From positions 1-64,000 of the forward strand of contig CAWURY010000002.1 in assembly GCA_963925605.1 (NCBI GenBank): a DNA stretch of 64,000 nt. The letters run 5' to 3'. Both the position numbers and the translations under genes were made by a program. Position 1 is the stretch's first letter, and each line of letters begins with the position of its first letter. Below the pieces are notes generated by a model. The model saw only the letters and a program-made list of their open reading frames with translations, was not told the DNA's origin and made no database searches. Below, piece after piece: positions 26,265 to 34,905 of the stretch. This DNA is from Porticoccus sp963925605. Its GTDB lineage: Bacteria > Pseudomonadota > Gammaproteobacteria > Pseudomonadales > Porticoccaceae.

Positions 26265-26315
26265 ATCATATCGCTCTCCCTAAAGAAACATTGATACCGA
26301 AAGAGGGTACAACAT

Positions 26316-27305
26316 TTGATAAAAATTGGCACTCATACGCTGGAAGGTAAAACTATGTTGGCCCCCATGGCTGGAGTCACTGATTTACCATTTCGTAATC
26401 TTTGTAGAAAGCTAGGGGCAGGTCTTGCTACTGCAGAAATGATCACTTCCGACGCCAGCCTATGGAACAGCAAAAAGAGCCAGCAACGCTTGGTGCATAA
26501 ACAAGAAACCTCCCCAAGATCTATTCAGCTTGCTGGAAGCATTCCAGAAATAATGGCAGATGCAGCGCGCCAAAATGTTAAGCTGGGCGCAGAAATTATC
26601 GACATAAATATGGGTTGTCCGGCAAAAAAAGTATGCAAACGTGCCGCTGGATCAGCATTACTTCAAGATGAGAGTCTAGTTAAATTAATACTAAAAGCTG
26701 TCGTTGCCGCTGTAGACGTGCCTGTTACCCTAAAAATTCGCACCGGCTGGGATAAAGAAAACCGAAATGCTTTGAAAATTGCATTAATTGCAGAAGATGC
26801 AGGAGTACAAGCATTAGCCATCCATGGTCGTACACGTGCATGTCGTTTTCTAGGGCATGCAGAATTTGATACTATCGCCTCTGTAGTAGAGGCCTTATCA
26901 ATACCTGTTTTCGCAAATGGCGATGTACGCACGCCACAAGATGCCAAAAAGGTACTAGACTATACTGGCGCAGCTGCAGTTATGATCGGTCGTGCTGCTC
27001 AAGGAAATCCTTGGATATTTAGAAAAATTAACTACTACCTTGAACAGGGAAAAACCCCAAAAGAACCCACAAACAGTGAAGTAGTAGGTATAATCAGCTC
27101 CCATATAAAAGCCATTCATAACCACTATGGAGAATATTTGGGGGTTAGAATTGCTCGAAAACACGTAGGTTGGTATGTTAATACTTTATCTGGTTGCCAG
27201 AAATTTCGGCATCATTTTTGCCAACTAGAAGAGTCCGGACAACAAATACAAAGCTTGCATGAATTTTTTAACGCAATAACAATTACGTGGAATGAGGCAG
27301 CATGA
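26316..27305 (+). CDS. dusB: tRNA-dihydrouridine synthase B
   Basis: DusB reduces uridine to dihydrouridine in tRNA D-loops with FMN. The 329 residues have MLAPMAGVTDLPFR, the tRNA/FMN motif DINMGCPAKKV with its catalytic Cys, TLKIRTGWD and IHGRTR, and MIGRAAQGNPWIF. It starts with TTG at 26316, supported by AGAGGG upstream and by placing the IGTHTLEGK start at the family position. Its stop overlaps the fis ATG (ATGA), the conserved dusB-fis operon of gammaproteobacteria. Confidence 0.94.
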   Translation: MIKIGTHTLEGKTMLAPMAGVTDLPFRNLCRKLGAGLATAEMITSDASLWNSKKSQQRLVHKQETSPRSIQLAGSIPEIMADAARQNVKLGAEIIDINMGCPAKKVCKRAAGSALLQDESLVKLILKAVVAAVDVPVTLKIRTGWDKENRNALKIALIAEDAGVQALAIHGRTRACRFLGHAEFDTIASVVEALSIPVFANGDVRTPQDAKKVLDYTGAAAVMIGRAAQGNPWIFRKINYYLEQGKTPKEPTNSEVVGIISSHIKAIHNHYGEYLGVRIARKHVGWYVNTLSGCQKFRHHFCQLEESGQQIQSLHEFFNAITITWNEAA

Positions 27306-27595
27306 GCACCAGCAAAACACTAAAGATGCGGTTAGAAAAAAATTATGGGGACATAAAGGCACATAAGCATGAATCTATAAGCAAGTGTGTAGAATATGCA
27401 TTAGAAGGATATTTTCATGACCTGGATGATCAAACTACGCATGATTTATACCATCTAGTTGTTAGCGAAGTGGAGGCTGCGTTGCTTGAGGTGACGCTAA
27501 AACATACTCTACAGAACCAAAGTAAGGCTTCTGAGATGCTTGGGCTCAACCGCGGAACACTAAGAAAGAAACTTAAACAACATAACCTTTTGTAG
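27302..27595 (+). CDS. fis: Nucleoid-associated DNA-binding protein Fis
   Basis: Fis bends DNA and controls rRNA, tRNA and growth-phase genes. The 97 residues match the usual 98. The C-terminal helix-turn-helix is clear (NQSKASEMLGLNRGTLRKKLKQHNL), and the dimerisation core LYHLVVSEVEAALLEVTL is typical. Translation is coupled to dusB by the 4-bp overlap. The presence of fis supports a gammaproteobacterial origin. Confidence 0.96.
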   Translation: MSTSKTLKMRLEKNYGDIKAHKHESISKCVEYALEGYFHDLDDQTTHDLYHLVVSEVEAALLEVTLKHTLQNQSKASEMLGLNRGTLRKKLKQHNLL

Positions 27596-27653
27596 TTAAA
27601 ATCTGTCTATAGCTAACTATGTTTGCAACATAAAAATTATGAACGAGAATATT

Positions 27654-29228
27654 ATGAGCGACCTGCGTAAAGTTTCACGTGTTCTTATAAGCGTATCCGA
27701 TAAAACTGGAATAGTTAAATTTGCCAAATCACTAAGCATGCTGGAAATTGAAATTCTATCTACTGGCGGAACCTATCGCTTGCTTAAAGAGAATGGGATT
27801 AAGGTTCGAGAGGTCTCAGACTACACGGAATTTCCAGAAATGATGGATGGTCGGGTGAAAACACTGCACCCAAAAATTCATGGCGGCATACTCGGTCGTC
27901 GCGGTACTGATGAAGCCGTCATGAGTGCATATGGAATCCTAGAAATTGATATGGTGGTGGTCAACCTCTATCCCTTTGGCGCCACTATTGCTGATCCAGC
28001 CTGTAGCCTGTCTACCGCAATTGAAAACATAGACATCGGTGGTCCAACTATGGTCAGATCTGCAGCAAAAAATCATAAAGATGTGACAATAATTGTTAAC
28101 GCCCAAGACTATAATTTAGTACTAGACGAGATAAATGCCAAAAATGGCTGCACGTGCTATAAGACTCGTTATGACCTAATGGTAAAAGCCTTTGAACATA
28201 CAGCCGCCTATGACGGCATGATTGCCAACCATTTTGGTGCTCGCGATATTAATAACGAAAAGTTTAGCTTCCCTAGCACTTTTAATATGCAATACATAAA
28301 AGCCCAAGAAATGCGCTACGGAGAAAACCCACATCAAAATGCAGCATTTTACATAGAGAAGGATACAACTGAAGCCAGCATTGCAACTGCAAAACAACTA
28401 CAAGGCAAAGAGCTTTCTTATAACAATATCGCTGATACAGATGCTGCACTGGAGTGCGTCAAGCAATTCGATCAGCCTGCCTGTGTCATCGTCAAACACG
28501 CCAATCCTTGCGGTGTTGCGGTCGCGAAAAATATCAACGCGGCCTATGATATGGCTTTTAGCACCGATCCGGAGTCGGCTTTTGGTGGAATTATTGCCTT
28601 TAATCGAGAGCTCGATGAAAAAACTACTATAGCTATTTGTGATCGTCAATTTGTAGAAGTCATCATAGCGCCAAGTATTTCTGAAGCAGCCAAACGCATC
28701 ATAAGTAGTAAGCAAAATGTTCGCCTTTTAGAGTGCGGAGAATGGGGGCAAGAAAGACCTCAATCTTTTGACTTTAAGCGCGTCAGTGGAGGCCTGCTCA
28801 TTCAAGACCGAGACAACAAGATGGTTACCCGAGAAGACTTGCGAGTGGTTACCCGACGAAAGCCCACTGAAAAAGAGCTTGATGAAATGATTTTTGCCTG
28901 GAAGGTCGCAAAAATGGTCAAGTCCAATGCTATAGTTTACACAAAAAATAACCGGACTATTGGAATTGGTGCCGGCCAAATGAGCCGTATAAATTCGGCG
29001 CGAATTGCTGGAATAAAAGCAGAGCATGCAGGTCTTGAAATTAAAGGCTCGGTTATGGCATCTGATGCATTTTTTCCTTTTAGGGACGGTCTCGATAATG
29101 CTGGCAGCGAAGGCATTAGCTGCGTGATTCAACCAGGCGGGTCAATTAGAGACGAAGAGGTTATCACTGCTGCAAATGAGCATGGCATGACAATGGTCTT
29201 TACCGGGATCAGGCATTTCCGCCACTAA
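27654..29228 (+). CDS. purH: Bifunctional AICAR formyltransferase / IMP cyclohydrolase
   Basis: PurH performs the last two steps of IMP synthesis. The N-terminal cyclohydrolase domain (about 1-200) shows LISVSDKTGIVKFA, STGGTYRLL and DGRVKTLHPKIHGG. The C-terminal formyltransferase has KHANPCGVA with the catalytic Lys-His pair, DPESAFGGIIA, and a terminal GSIRDEEVI. I choose the ATG at 27654 because it has GAG seven bases upstream; an ATG at 27639 is also in frame. The next gene is purD, its usual partner. Confidence 0.95.
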   Translation: MSDLRKVSRVLISVSDKTGIVKFAKSLSMLEIEILSTGGTYRLLKENGIKVREVSDYTEFPEMMDGRVKTLHPKIHGGILGRRGTDEAVMSAYGILEIDMVVVNLYPFGATIADPACSLSTAIENIDIGGPTMVRSAAKNHKDVTIIVNAQDYNLVLDEINAKNGCTCYKTRYDLMVKAFEHTAAYDGMIANHFGARDINNEKFSFPSTFNMQYIKAQEMRYGENPHQNAAFYIEKDTTEASIATAKQLQGKELSYNNIADTDAALECVKQFDQPACVIVKHANPCGVAVAKNINAAYDMAFSTDPESAFGGIIAFNRELDEKTTIAICDRQFVEVIIAPSISEAAKRIISSKQNVRLLECGEWGQERPQSFDFKRVSGGLLIQDRDNKMVTREDLRVVTRRKPTEKELDEMIFAWKVAKMVKSNAIVYTKNNRTIGIGAGQMSRINSARIAGIKAEHAGLEIKGSVMASDAFFPFRDGLDNAGSEGISCVIQPGGSIRDEEVITAANEHGMTMVFTGIRHFRH

Positions 29229-29260
29229 GAATAGTCCTTCCTTTGCAGAGAGAGAAATCC

Positions 29261-30544
29261 ATGAATATTTTGATAATTGGTTCTGGCGGACGAGAGCATG
29301 CCTTGGCATGGAAGGTTGCACAAAATCATGCCGTTAAAAAAGTTTTTGTGGCGCCAGGGAATGCCGGTACCCAGTTAGAGCCAAAAGTAGTCAATTTAAC
29401 TATAGATCCAAATAACTTCGAAGAGTTAGTTGTTTTTGCCGAAGATAACAAGATAGATTTAACTATCGTAGGCCCAGAGCAACCTTTAGTGGATGGTATT
29501 GTAGATTTTTTTTTAGACCGAAACTTACCCGTTTTTGGCCCCAGCAAGAGGGCTGCGCAGCTAGAAGGCTCAAAAGCTTTTGCTAAGGATTTTCTTGCCA
29601 GACACAGTATTCCTACTGCCGAATATCAAAAATTTACTACAATAGAGCCGGCTATTGCTTATCTTCATACAAAAAATATGCCTATTGTAGTGAAGGCTGA
29701 CGGATTAGCTGCAGGAAAGGGTGTGGTGGTTGCAATGACGCTTGATGAGGCAAAGCAAGCTGTCAATGATATGCTGGCTGGCAATGCTTTTGGTGAGGCA
29801 GGTCACCGAATTGTTATAGAGGAGTTCTTAGCGGGGGAAGAAGTAAGTTTTATTGTTATTGTTGACGGAAAAAATATACTGCCAATGGCAACCTCACAAG
29901 ACCATAAGGCCCGAGATAACAACGACAAGGGTCCCAATACTGGGGGCATGGGCGCCTACTCTCCAGCGCCTGTTGTAACAACTAACATCCATAATCGTAT
30001 TATGGAGGAGGTGATCAAGCCAACCGTTTTGGGTATGGCGGCAGAAGGTAACCCTTACACAGGTTTTCTTTATGCTGGGCTAATGATCATGTCAGACGGC
30101 ACGCCCAAGGTAATAGAGTATAATTGTCGTCTTGGTGATCCAGAAACCCAGCCTATCATGATGCGCCTTAAATCAGACCTGGTTTCCCTGTGCATTGCGG
30201 CGCTAAACAAAAAATTAGACCAGCATAGTCTTGAGTGGGACCCCAGGTCAGCGCTTGGTGTTGTACTTGCCGCAGGAGGCTATCCTTATGCATATGATAC
30301 GGGCGATATAATATATGGATTACCAGAAAAATCATCAGGCACGGAAAAAGTGTTTCATGCGGGAACAAAGTGTATTGACGGCAAGGCAACAACTAATGGC
30401 GGCAGGGTGCTTTGTGTAGTTGGTTTAGGGGATAATGTCACTGAGGCACAAAAAAAAGCCTACCATCTCGCTAGCCAGATTTCCTGGAACAGTATTTTCT
30501 TTCGTGATGATATCGGATATCGGGCCATAGACAGAGAGAAATAA
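29261..30544 (+). CDS. purD: Phosphoribosylamine-glycine ligase
   Basis: PurD is the ATP-grasp enzyme that makes glycinamide ribonucleotide. The 427 residues have MNILIIGSGGREHALAWK, VGPEQPLVDG, VKADGLAAGKGVVVA and GVLEYNCRLGDPETQ-like (VIEYNCRLGDPETQP). The start at 29261 follows a purine-rich AGAGAGAAA; a longer frame from 29243 has no support. The gene includes long runs of T (T9 at 29516-29524) and A (about 30450), possible slippage points. It ends the purH-purD pair. Confidence 0.95.
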   Translation: MNILIIGSGGREHALAWKVAQNHAVKKVFVAPGNAGTQLEPKVVNLTIDPNNFEELVVFAEDNKIDLTIVGPEQPLVDGIVDFFLDRNLPVFGPSKRAAQLEGSKAFAKDFLARHSIPTAEYQKFTTIEPAIAYLHTKNMPIVVKADGLAAGKGVVVAMTLDEAKQAVNDMLAGNAFGEAGHRIVIEEFLAGEEVSFIVIVDGKNILPMATSQDHKARDNNDKGPNTGGMGAYSPAPVVTTNIHNRIMEEVIKPTVLGMAAEGNPYTGFLYAGLMIMSDGTPKVIEYNCRLGDPETQPIMMRLKSDLVSLCIAALNKKLDQHSLEWDPRSALGVVLAAGGYPYAYDTGDIIYGLPEKSSGTEKVFHAGTKCIDGKATTNGGRVLCVVGLGDNVTEAQKKAYHLASQISWNSIFFRDDIGYRAIDREK

Positions 30545-30555
30545 TTTTATAGTAT

Positions 30556-31533
30556 CTATTTTATTCGCACACCTGACTTATTTTTCTGTTCTTGTTTAGA
30601 TATCCATATATTTATACCTTGAGCATTTAGGCTAAAATCTAGCTCTAATAATTCTTCCATTGCCTTTACGTCTAAGCCCGGCAGAGCCGAGGAAATTCTA
30701 GCTAATGTCATCTCCTTGACTGCAAGTAAAATTTTCTGCTCCCTATCCGGTTCATGGTAAAGCGAATGGGCAATTTCTCGATAGCATTCAATCTGCTCGC
30801 GCAGCAAATCAGCTTTTTTTTCTGGCTCCTCAATAACGCTGTAGTGGGTTAGGAAAAATTTTTTGGGGTCGTAGCTCATCAACAGCTCTATGGAATTTAA
30901 CAATCTATCTGGGTCAAACTGCACTGGCGATGTGGTCGGTATAATGAATCGATCTAAGCCGCTCGCCATTGATGCATATGAAATCCCAAATGTATCTCCG
31001 GAAAACCATCCCTGGCTCACCTGATCCCAGATACAGAAATGATGTTCTGCATGACCAGGAGTGTGACGAAACTCTAGAACCCTATTTTCCAAATAAAGCT
31101 TTTCTCCATCCTCGATGATCAAGACCCGATCCGCAGAGACTGGGATAATTTCTCCATAAAATTGGGTAAATTTTTCTTCCCCATACACCGCTTTTGACCC
31201 CTCAATCAGCTTGTCTGGATTAATCATGTGTCGCGCACCTCTAGGGTGAATAGCTAGCTGTGCATTAGGATATCTTTCCATTAATACACCAGCTCCTCCC
31301 GCATGATCTAGATGCACATGAGTTGGAATAATATACCGAACTGCTTCAATTCCGAATCTTAGTGATATCAGCGCCTCATTAATTGCCTCTGCTGTACGAG
31401 CTGTTCCCGTTTCTATTATGGCGACTTGGTCGCCTTCGATCATTAAATAGCAGCATGCGTTACCTGGACAGATGTATCGGGCATCAATGCCATAAATTCC
31501 ATTGCCCAGATTTACATGTTTGTTAGCTTTCAT
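30556..31533 (-). CDS. Metallo-beta-lactamase-fold hydrolase
   Basis: This 325-residue cytoplasmic protein has the zinc-binding motif THVHLDHAG (HxHxDH), a second metal ligand in RHTPGHAEHHFC, a GDTFG Asp, and a late His in LTHYS. The fold is shared by glyoxalase II, lactonases and flavodiiron proteins. The helical C-terminus (about 225-325) resembles the glyoxalase II/quorum-lactonase-like members. Substrate is unknown. It lies convergent with purD and divergent from coq7. Confidence 0.8.
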   Translation of the reverse strand: MKANKHVNLGNGIYGIDARYICPGNACCYLMIEGDQVAIIETGTARTAEAINEALISLRFGIEAVRYIIPTHVHLDHAGGAGVLMERYPNAQLAIHPRGARHMINPDKLIEGSKAVYGEEKFTQFYGEIIPVSADRVLIIEDGEKLYLENRVLEFRHTPGHAEHHFCIWDQVSQGWFSGDTFGISYASMASGLDRFIIPTTSPVQFDPDRLLNSIELLMSYDPKKFFLTHYSVIEEPEKKADLLREQIECYREIAHSLYHEPDREQKILLAVKEMTLARISSALPGLDVKAMEELLELDFSLNAQGINIWISKQEQKNKSGVRIK

Positions 31534-31606
31534 TTTTCATACCCAACTATATGATTTATAATTTTGCTATAATACCTTGCCTTTACATAGTAATTTGGAA
31601 GCATCA

Positions 31607-32251
31607 ATGAACTCAAGACGACTTTCATCCATTGATGGTTTTTTAGCTCAAGTGGACTTGGCTCTAAAAACCATAACATCCGACAACCCTGTCCATAATC
31701 GACCCTCTCCAGCAAAAAACACTTCTGAAGAAATGCTAACCAGCGAAGAAAAACGCCAATCTGCAGCATTAATGCGAGTCAACCATGCTGGAGAAGTTTG
31801 CGCTCAGGCTCTATATCAAGGTCAGGCCCTAACAGCAAAACTCACTACTGTTCGACATGAGATGGAGCATGCAGCAAATGAAGAGGTGGACCACCTAGCT
31901 TGGTGTCGAGAACGTGTGGTTCAGCTTGGAGAGCAGCCCAGCATACTAAACCCTCTATGGTATGCTATGTCTTTTGGTCTTGGCGCCATAACTGGTCTTG
32001 TTAGCGACAAGCTTAGTTTAGGGTTTGTTGCAGCCACAGAACATCAGGTTTGCGAGCATCTAAGCACTCACCTGAAAAAGTTACCCTCTAATGACACCAA
32101 GAGTCGGGCAATTGTTGAGAAAATGCTCGAAGATGAGGCCCGGCACGCGGATTCGGCCTTAAAGGCTGGAGGGGTAGTTTTCCCCTCGCCGGCTAAATCA
32201 ATTATGACCACTGCATCTAAAGCTATGACAAAAATTAGCTATTTTATCTAA
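31607..32251 (+). CDS. coq7: 2-nonaprenyl/polyprenyl-3-methyl-6-methoxy-1,4-benzoquinol hydroxylase (di-iron)
   Basis: Coq7 hydroxylates the penultimate intermediate of ubiquinone synthesis, replacing UbiF in many bacteria. The 214 residues carry the di-iron ligands in EVCAQAL, HEMEHAANEEVDH, ATEHQVCEHL and EDEARHADSA. I place the start at 31607 (MNSRRLSSIDGF) after GGAAG; the frame is open to a TTG at 31577 without support. Together with ubiC, ubiA and ubiD elsewhere in the window, it indicates an aerobic ubiquinone-making organism. Confidence 0.93.
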   Translation: MNSRRLSSIDGFLAQVDLALKTITSDNPVHNRPSPAKNTSEEMLTSEEKRQSAALMRVNHAGEVCAQALYQGQALTAKLTTVRHEMEHAANEEVDHLAWCRERVVQLGEQPSILNPLWYAMSFGLGAITGLVSDKLSLGFVAATEHQVCEHLSTHLKKLPSNDTKSRAIVEKMLEDEARHADSALKAGGVVFPSPAKSIMTTASKAMTKISYFI

Positions 32252-32272
32252 GGGTCTAAGTTTTTTCTTACG

Positions 32273-33226
32273 TTATTTATGGGTTAACGGCTGCCTGACT
32301 ACTTCTACAATTTTCTGCTTAACCCATTCATGTACTGGAGACTTAACGGTCCTAGTATGCTGCACCAGCACTATTGACACACCGCCATCAAAGTCTAATT
32401 CTGCTGGGTAGGGCTTACGAACAATTCCATAACTAGTACCTTCTATTTTTAAATCACGAGTGGTCCCCATCATCAAGCAATCTGTTGCCCTCAAGACATT
32501 TAAAGCAGTCATGAGCTGGTCAGTCACCATTGCTTTTTTTCGCTTCTTGTCTAGCGTTTGCAGTTGTGAGTCAAGACGTGTTGGTTGGCCTGTATCGCCA
32601 GATTGTGATCGAAGTAAGGCATACTGAACAAAGGGATAACTTAACATTTCATTCAACTTAAGCCGCTTTTTCTTTGCCAAGGGGTGTGAAGCATTCATCC
32701 ATACAGCTGGCACAAAAGTCCCTAGAGGTGTCTCGTGATAGTCTTCAGTATATGGGTGTGAAATTTCAATAGCGAAATCCAACTCACCTTTTTCTAGGCC
32801 TGACGTCTTGGTGTAATAGTTCTCGCCCACCAAATGGATGGTCATTAGCGGGGCTTCCTTGACTAGCTTTTGAATTAAGACTGGCATCACTTGAACGGCA
32901 ATAAATTCAGCAGCCATAATAAATATCTCTCCCTCAAAAATAAGGGGATCAAAATCTTCTTTTAACATCATGGTTGCTATAGCTGACAAAACTACTGGCA
33001 GTTGTTTTTTTAATTCGACCGCCCTTGGGGTAGGAGACAGCCCTCGCCCAGCTCTAATAAACAAAGGGTCATTAAATGTTGTTCGCAAACGCTGTAATGT
33101 TTTACTCATAGCCGGCTGTGTAATAAATAGCCTCTCGGCCGCCCTGGTCACACTTTCTTCTTCCAAAAGCCTTTGCAATGCAACTAATAAATTAAGGTCT
33201 ATACGAGATAACAGCTTTGCATCCAA
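32273..33226 (-). CDS. LysR-type transcriptional regulator (NodD/NahR/LeuO-like group)
   Basis: The 317 residues show an N-terminal winged helix-turn-helix (about 8-67, DLNLLVALQRLLEEESVTRAAERLFITQPAMSKTL) and a LysR substrate-binding domain (about 95-300). The DLNLLVAL start is typical of the NodD/NahR/LeuO group rather than CysB or OxyR groups. No metabolic gene is next to it; instead a palindrome, promoter-like sequence and terminator lie upstream in the opposite direction. The effector and targets are unknown, but autoregulation through the palindrome at 33306-33326 is a reasonable inference. Confidence 0.9.
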   Translation of the reverse strand: MDAKLLSRIDLNLLVALQRLLEEESVTRAAERLFITQPAMSKTLQRLRTTFNDPLFIRAGRGLSPTPRAVELKKQLPVVLSAIATMMLKEDFDPLIFEGEIFIMAAEFIAVQVMPVLIQKLVKEAPLMTIHLVGENYYTKTSGLEKGELDFAIEISHPYTEDYHETPLGTFVPAVWMNASHPLAKKKRLKLNEMLSYPFVQYALLRSQSGDTGQPTRLDSQLQTLDKKRKKAMVTDQLMTALNVLRATDCLMMGTTRDLKIEGTSYGIVRKPYPAELDFDGGVSIVLVQHTRTVKSPVHEWVKQKIVEVVRQPLTHK

Positions 33227-33305
33227 AATTATACTCCAACTTAAATAATGCTATTCATTACATATTATCATTGGCGGTCTGCTTGAAGATAGCCCTGTCC
33301 TCAAA

Positions 33306-33335
33306 TACATAATTAAAAGTTATGTATAGTATAAA
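33306..33335 (+). promoter_or_regulatory. LysR-type box and promoter-like sequence
   Basis: TACATAA (33306-33312) and TTATGTA (33320-33326) form a perfect 7-bp inverted repeat with a 7-base spacer, containing the T-N11-A pattern of LysR boxes (ATAA-N7-TTAT). It lies 80 bp from the lysR ATG. A TATAAA (33330-33335) just after it could be the -10 of a plus-strand transcript; there is no good -35, as expected for an activator-dependent promoter. Confidence 0.5.
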
Positions 33336-33341
33336 ATATAA

Positions 33342-33495
33342 ACACTTTAAGCATGGATAACTAGTGCTGTATATTTAACACATAAATGAATTAATTTTTG
33401 AATCGCCGCCCAGGACTGATTGCACCAAATTAATCATTTTGTTTGTTCTTCTCCCTCAATATCCTTTTATAGGCAGCGTAAGCTGCCTTTTTTTT
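33342..33495 (+). ncRNA. Candidate small RNA divergent from lysR
   Basis: The proposed transcript of about 150 nt runs from after the -10 (33330-33335) to the intrinsic terminator (33471-33495). The only ORFs inside are three- and two-codon ones (ATG-GAT-AAC-TAG; ATG-AAT-TAA), so it is not protein coding. A CU- and U-rich stretch precedes the terminator hairpin and the tail has eight Ts, features of Hfq-bound RNAs. A regulator with a divergent RNA recalls OxyR/OxyS. No homologue is recognised and expression is not shown. Confidence 0.35.
33471..33495 (+). terminator. Intrinsic terminator with no plus-strand gene in front
   Basis: GGCAGC (33472-33477), loop GTAA, GCTGCC (33482-33487), then eight Ts (33488-33495). 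It is oriented for a plus-strand transcript; the nearest plus-strand gene, coq7, ended 1.2 kb earlier with lysR on the other strand between. Confidence 0.85.
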
Positions 33496-33550
33496 AATTG
33501 CTAATTCTTGACAATCAGAATTTCGGATCGGAGAAAATTATAGGAATTGC

Positions 33551-33976
33551 TCATATTTTGGAGCCATCAATTTCGAATGTGTGCGTAACTTCGACGCCAC
33601 CTCTGGTGAGCATAACAGAAGCGGAACAATATTTTTCAGCGGACAGCTTGACCGCGTTACGCACTGTACTTTCTTTTAGGTTATCGCCGGATACCAGAAA
33701 ATGTAGGTGTATTTTAGTAAATACAGCGGGAGTTTCCTTAGCTCTGACTGCGGTAATCTCTGCTACGCAAGTCGCTACGTTTTGATGGCTTTTCTGTAAA
33801 ATATGAACCACATCAAAAGCTGAACAACCCCCCATCCCCATCAACATCATCTCCATAGGTCGAGGCCCTGCATTTTCACCACCATAATCTGGAGGGCCAT
33901 CCATGAGCACCCTGTGGCCAGACTCAGACTCGGCTATAAATTTAACCTTTCCATCCCATGTAATCTTTGCTTTCAT
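33551..33976 (-). CDS. OsmC/Ohr-family protein (YhfA-like)
   Basis: OsmC-fold proteins are small thiol peroxidases or redox-related proteins. The 141 residues contain the two conserved cysteines, in MGGCSAFDVV and in SAEKYCSAS, with a supporting ENAGPRPMEMMLMG helix. The YhfA-like subgroup, near trpC in Pseudomonas, has no settled function. The start at 33976 (MKAKITWDG) is preferred; six more residues are possible. Vfr and speD, its neighbours in Pseudomonas as I recall, are absent here. Confidence 0.85.
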   Translation of the reverse strand: MKAKITWDGKVKFIAESESGHRVLMDGPPDYGGENAGPRPMEMMLMGMGGCSAFDVVHILQKSHQNVATCVAEITAVRAKETPAVFTKIHLHFLVSGDNLKESTVRNAVKLSAEKYCSASVMLTRGGVEVTHTFEIDGSKI

Positions 33977-34055
33977 AAAAATAAAAGGCCTCAAGAAAGT
34001 TAAAATTTAAAACATTAATGCACTTGTAGTTTTTAGGCAAACTAAAAATCCTAAT

Positions 34056-34871
34056 CTACATAAACATTTCAACTAATTTTAATCCTGGGTCATCTGCACG
34101 CATAAATGTTTCGCCAACAAGAAAAGCATTTACCTCATGATCTTTCATGATGGCAACATCGTCTGAATTAAGTATGCCGCTTTCAGTAACAATAATTCTG
34201 TTTTTTGGAATCTTACTCAGGAGCTGAATGGTTGTATCAATGCTTGTTTCAAAAGTATGCAGATTGCGATTATTGATTCCAATCATTGGATTATCAATCA
34301 ATAAAGCTCTACCAAGCTCTTCTTCGTTATGAACTTCCATCAGTATATCTAAGCCAAGTCCTCGGGCAATTTCATGCAGCTCCTCTATATCCACCTGACT
34401 CAGGGCTGCAACAATCAATAAAATACAGTCTGCGCCTAGCGCATAAGACTCATAAACTTGATAAGGATCAACTATGAAATCCTTCCTTAAAACCGGCAAA
34501 CAGGTGGCGTTTCTGGCTATTTTTAAATAATCATCTGAACCTTGAAAAAAATCACTTTCCGTCAACACAGACAAGCAAGCTGCACCGCCTTTCTGGTAAC
34601 TTATAGCAATTTTTTCAGGGTCAAAATTTTCTCTGATCACCCCTTTGCTGGGTGATGCCTTTTTAATTTCGGCAATAACTGCAGATACTCCTGTGTTTAT
34701 TTTTGCAGAAAGGGCGCCTGAGAAACTTCTTAATTCTCTATTTTTTAACTCTCCGCGACATTGCTGCTCTAACTCGACCAGCGATATATTTCGTCGTCTA
34801 CGAGCGACCTCTGCTATCTTTTTAGATAGAATTTTTTTTAAAACTGTTGGGGTATCCAATACTGCATCCAT
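34056..34871 (-). CDS. trpC: Indole-3-glycerol phosphate synthase
   Basis: TrpC makes indole-3-glycerol phosphate, the fourth step of tryptophan synthesis. The 271-residue TIM barrel shows VIAEIKKASPSKG, VLTESDFFQGS, LRKDFIVDPYQVYES, LMEVHNEEEL, IGINNRNL and VTESGI. It is monofunctional, without fused TrpF. It follows trpD by 34 bp. Confidence 0.95.
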   Translation of the reverse strand: MDAVLDTPTVLKKILSKKIAEVARRRRNISLVELEQQCRGELKNRELRSFSGALSAKINTGVSAVIAEIKKASPSKGVIRENFDPEKIAISYQKGGAACLSVLTESDFFQGSDDYLKIARNATCLPVLRKDFIVDPYQVYESYALGADCILLIVAALSQVDIEELHEIARGLGLDILMEVHNEEELGRALLIDNPMIGINNRNLHTFETSIDTTIQLLSKIPKNRIIVTESGILNSDDVAIMKDHEVNAFLVGETFMRADDPGLKLVEMFM

Positions 34872-34905
34872 AATATTTTAGTGTGATTTATAAAATTTTT
34901 CTTGC

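Larger units (their letters stand above)
33227..33550. other. lysR upstream gene-free region
   Basis: A 324-bp gap between the lysR start and the osmC-like stop, without ORF beyond a few codons. It contains a 21-bp inverted repeat (33306-33326), a TATAAA-type -10 (33330-33335) and an intrinsic terminator (33471-33495), all fitting a short plus-strand transcript. Confidence 0.7.
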
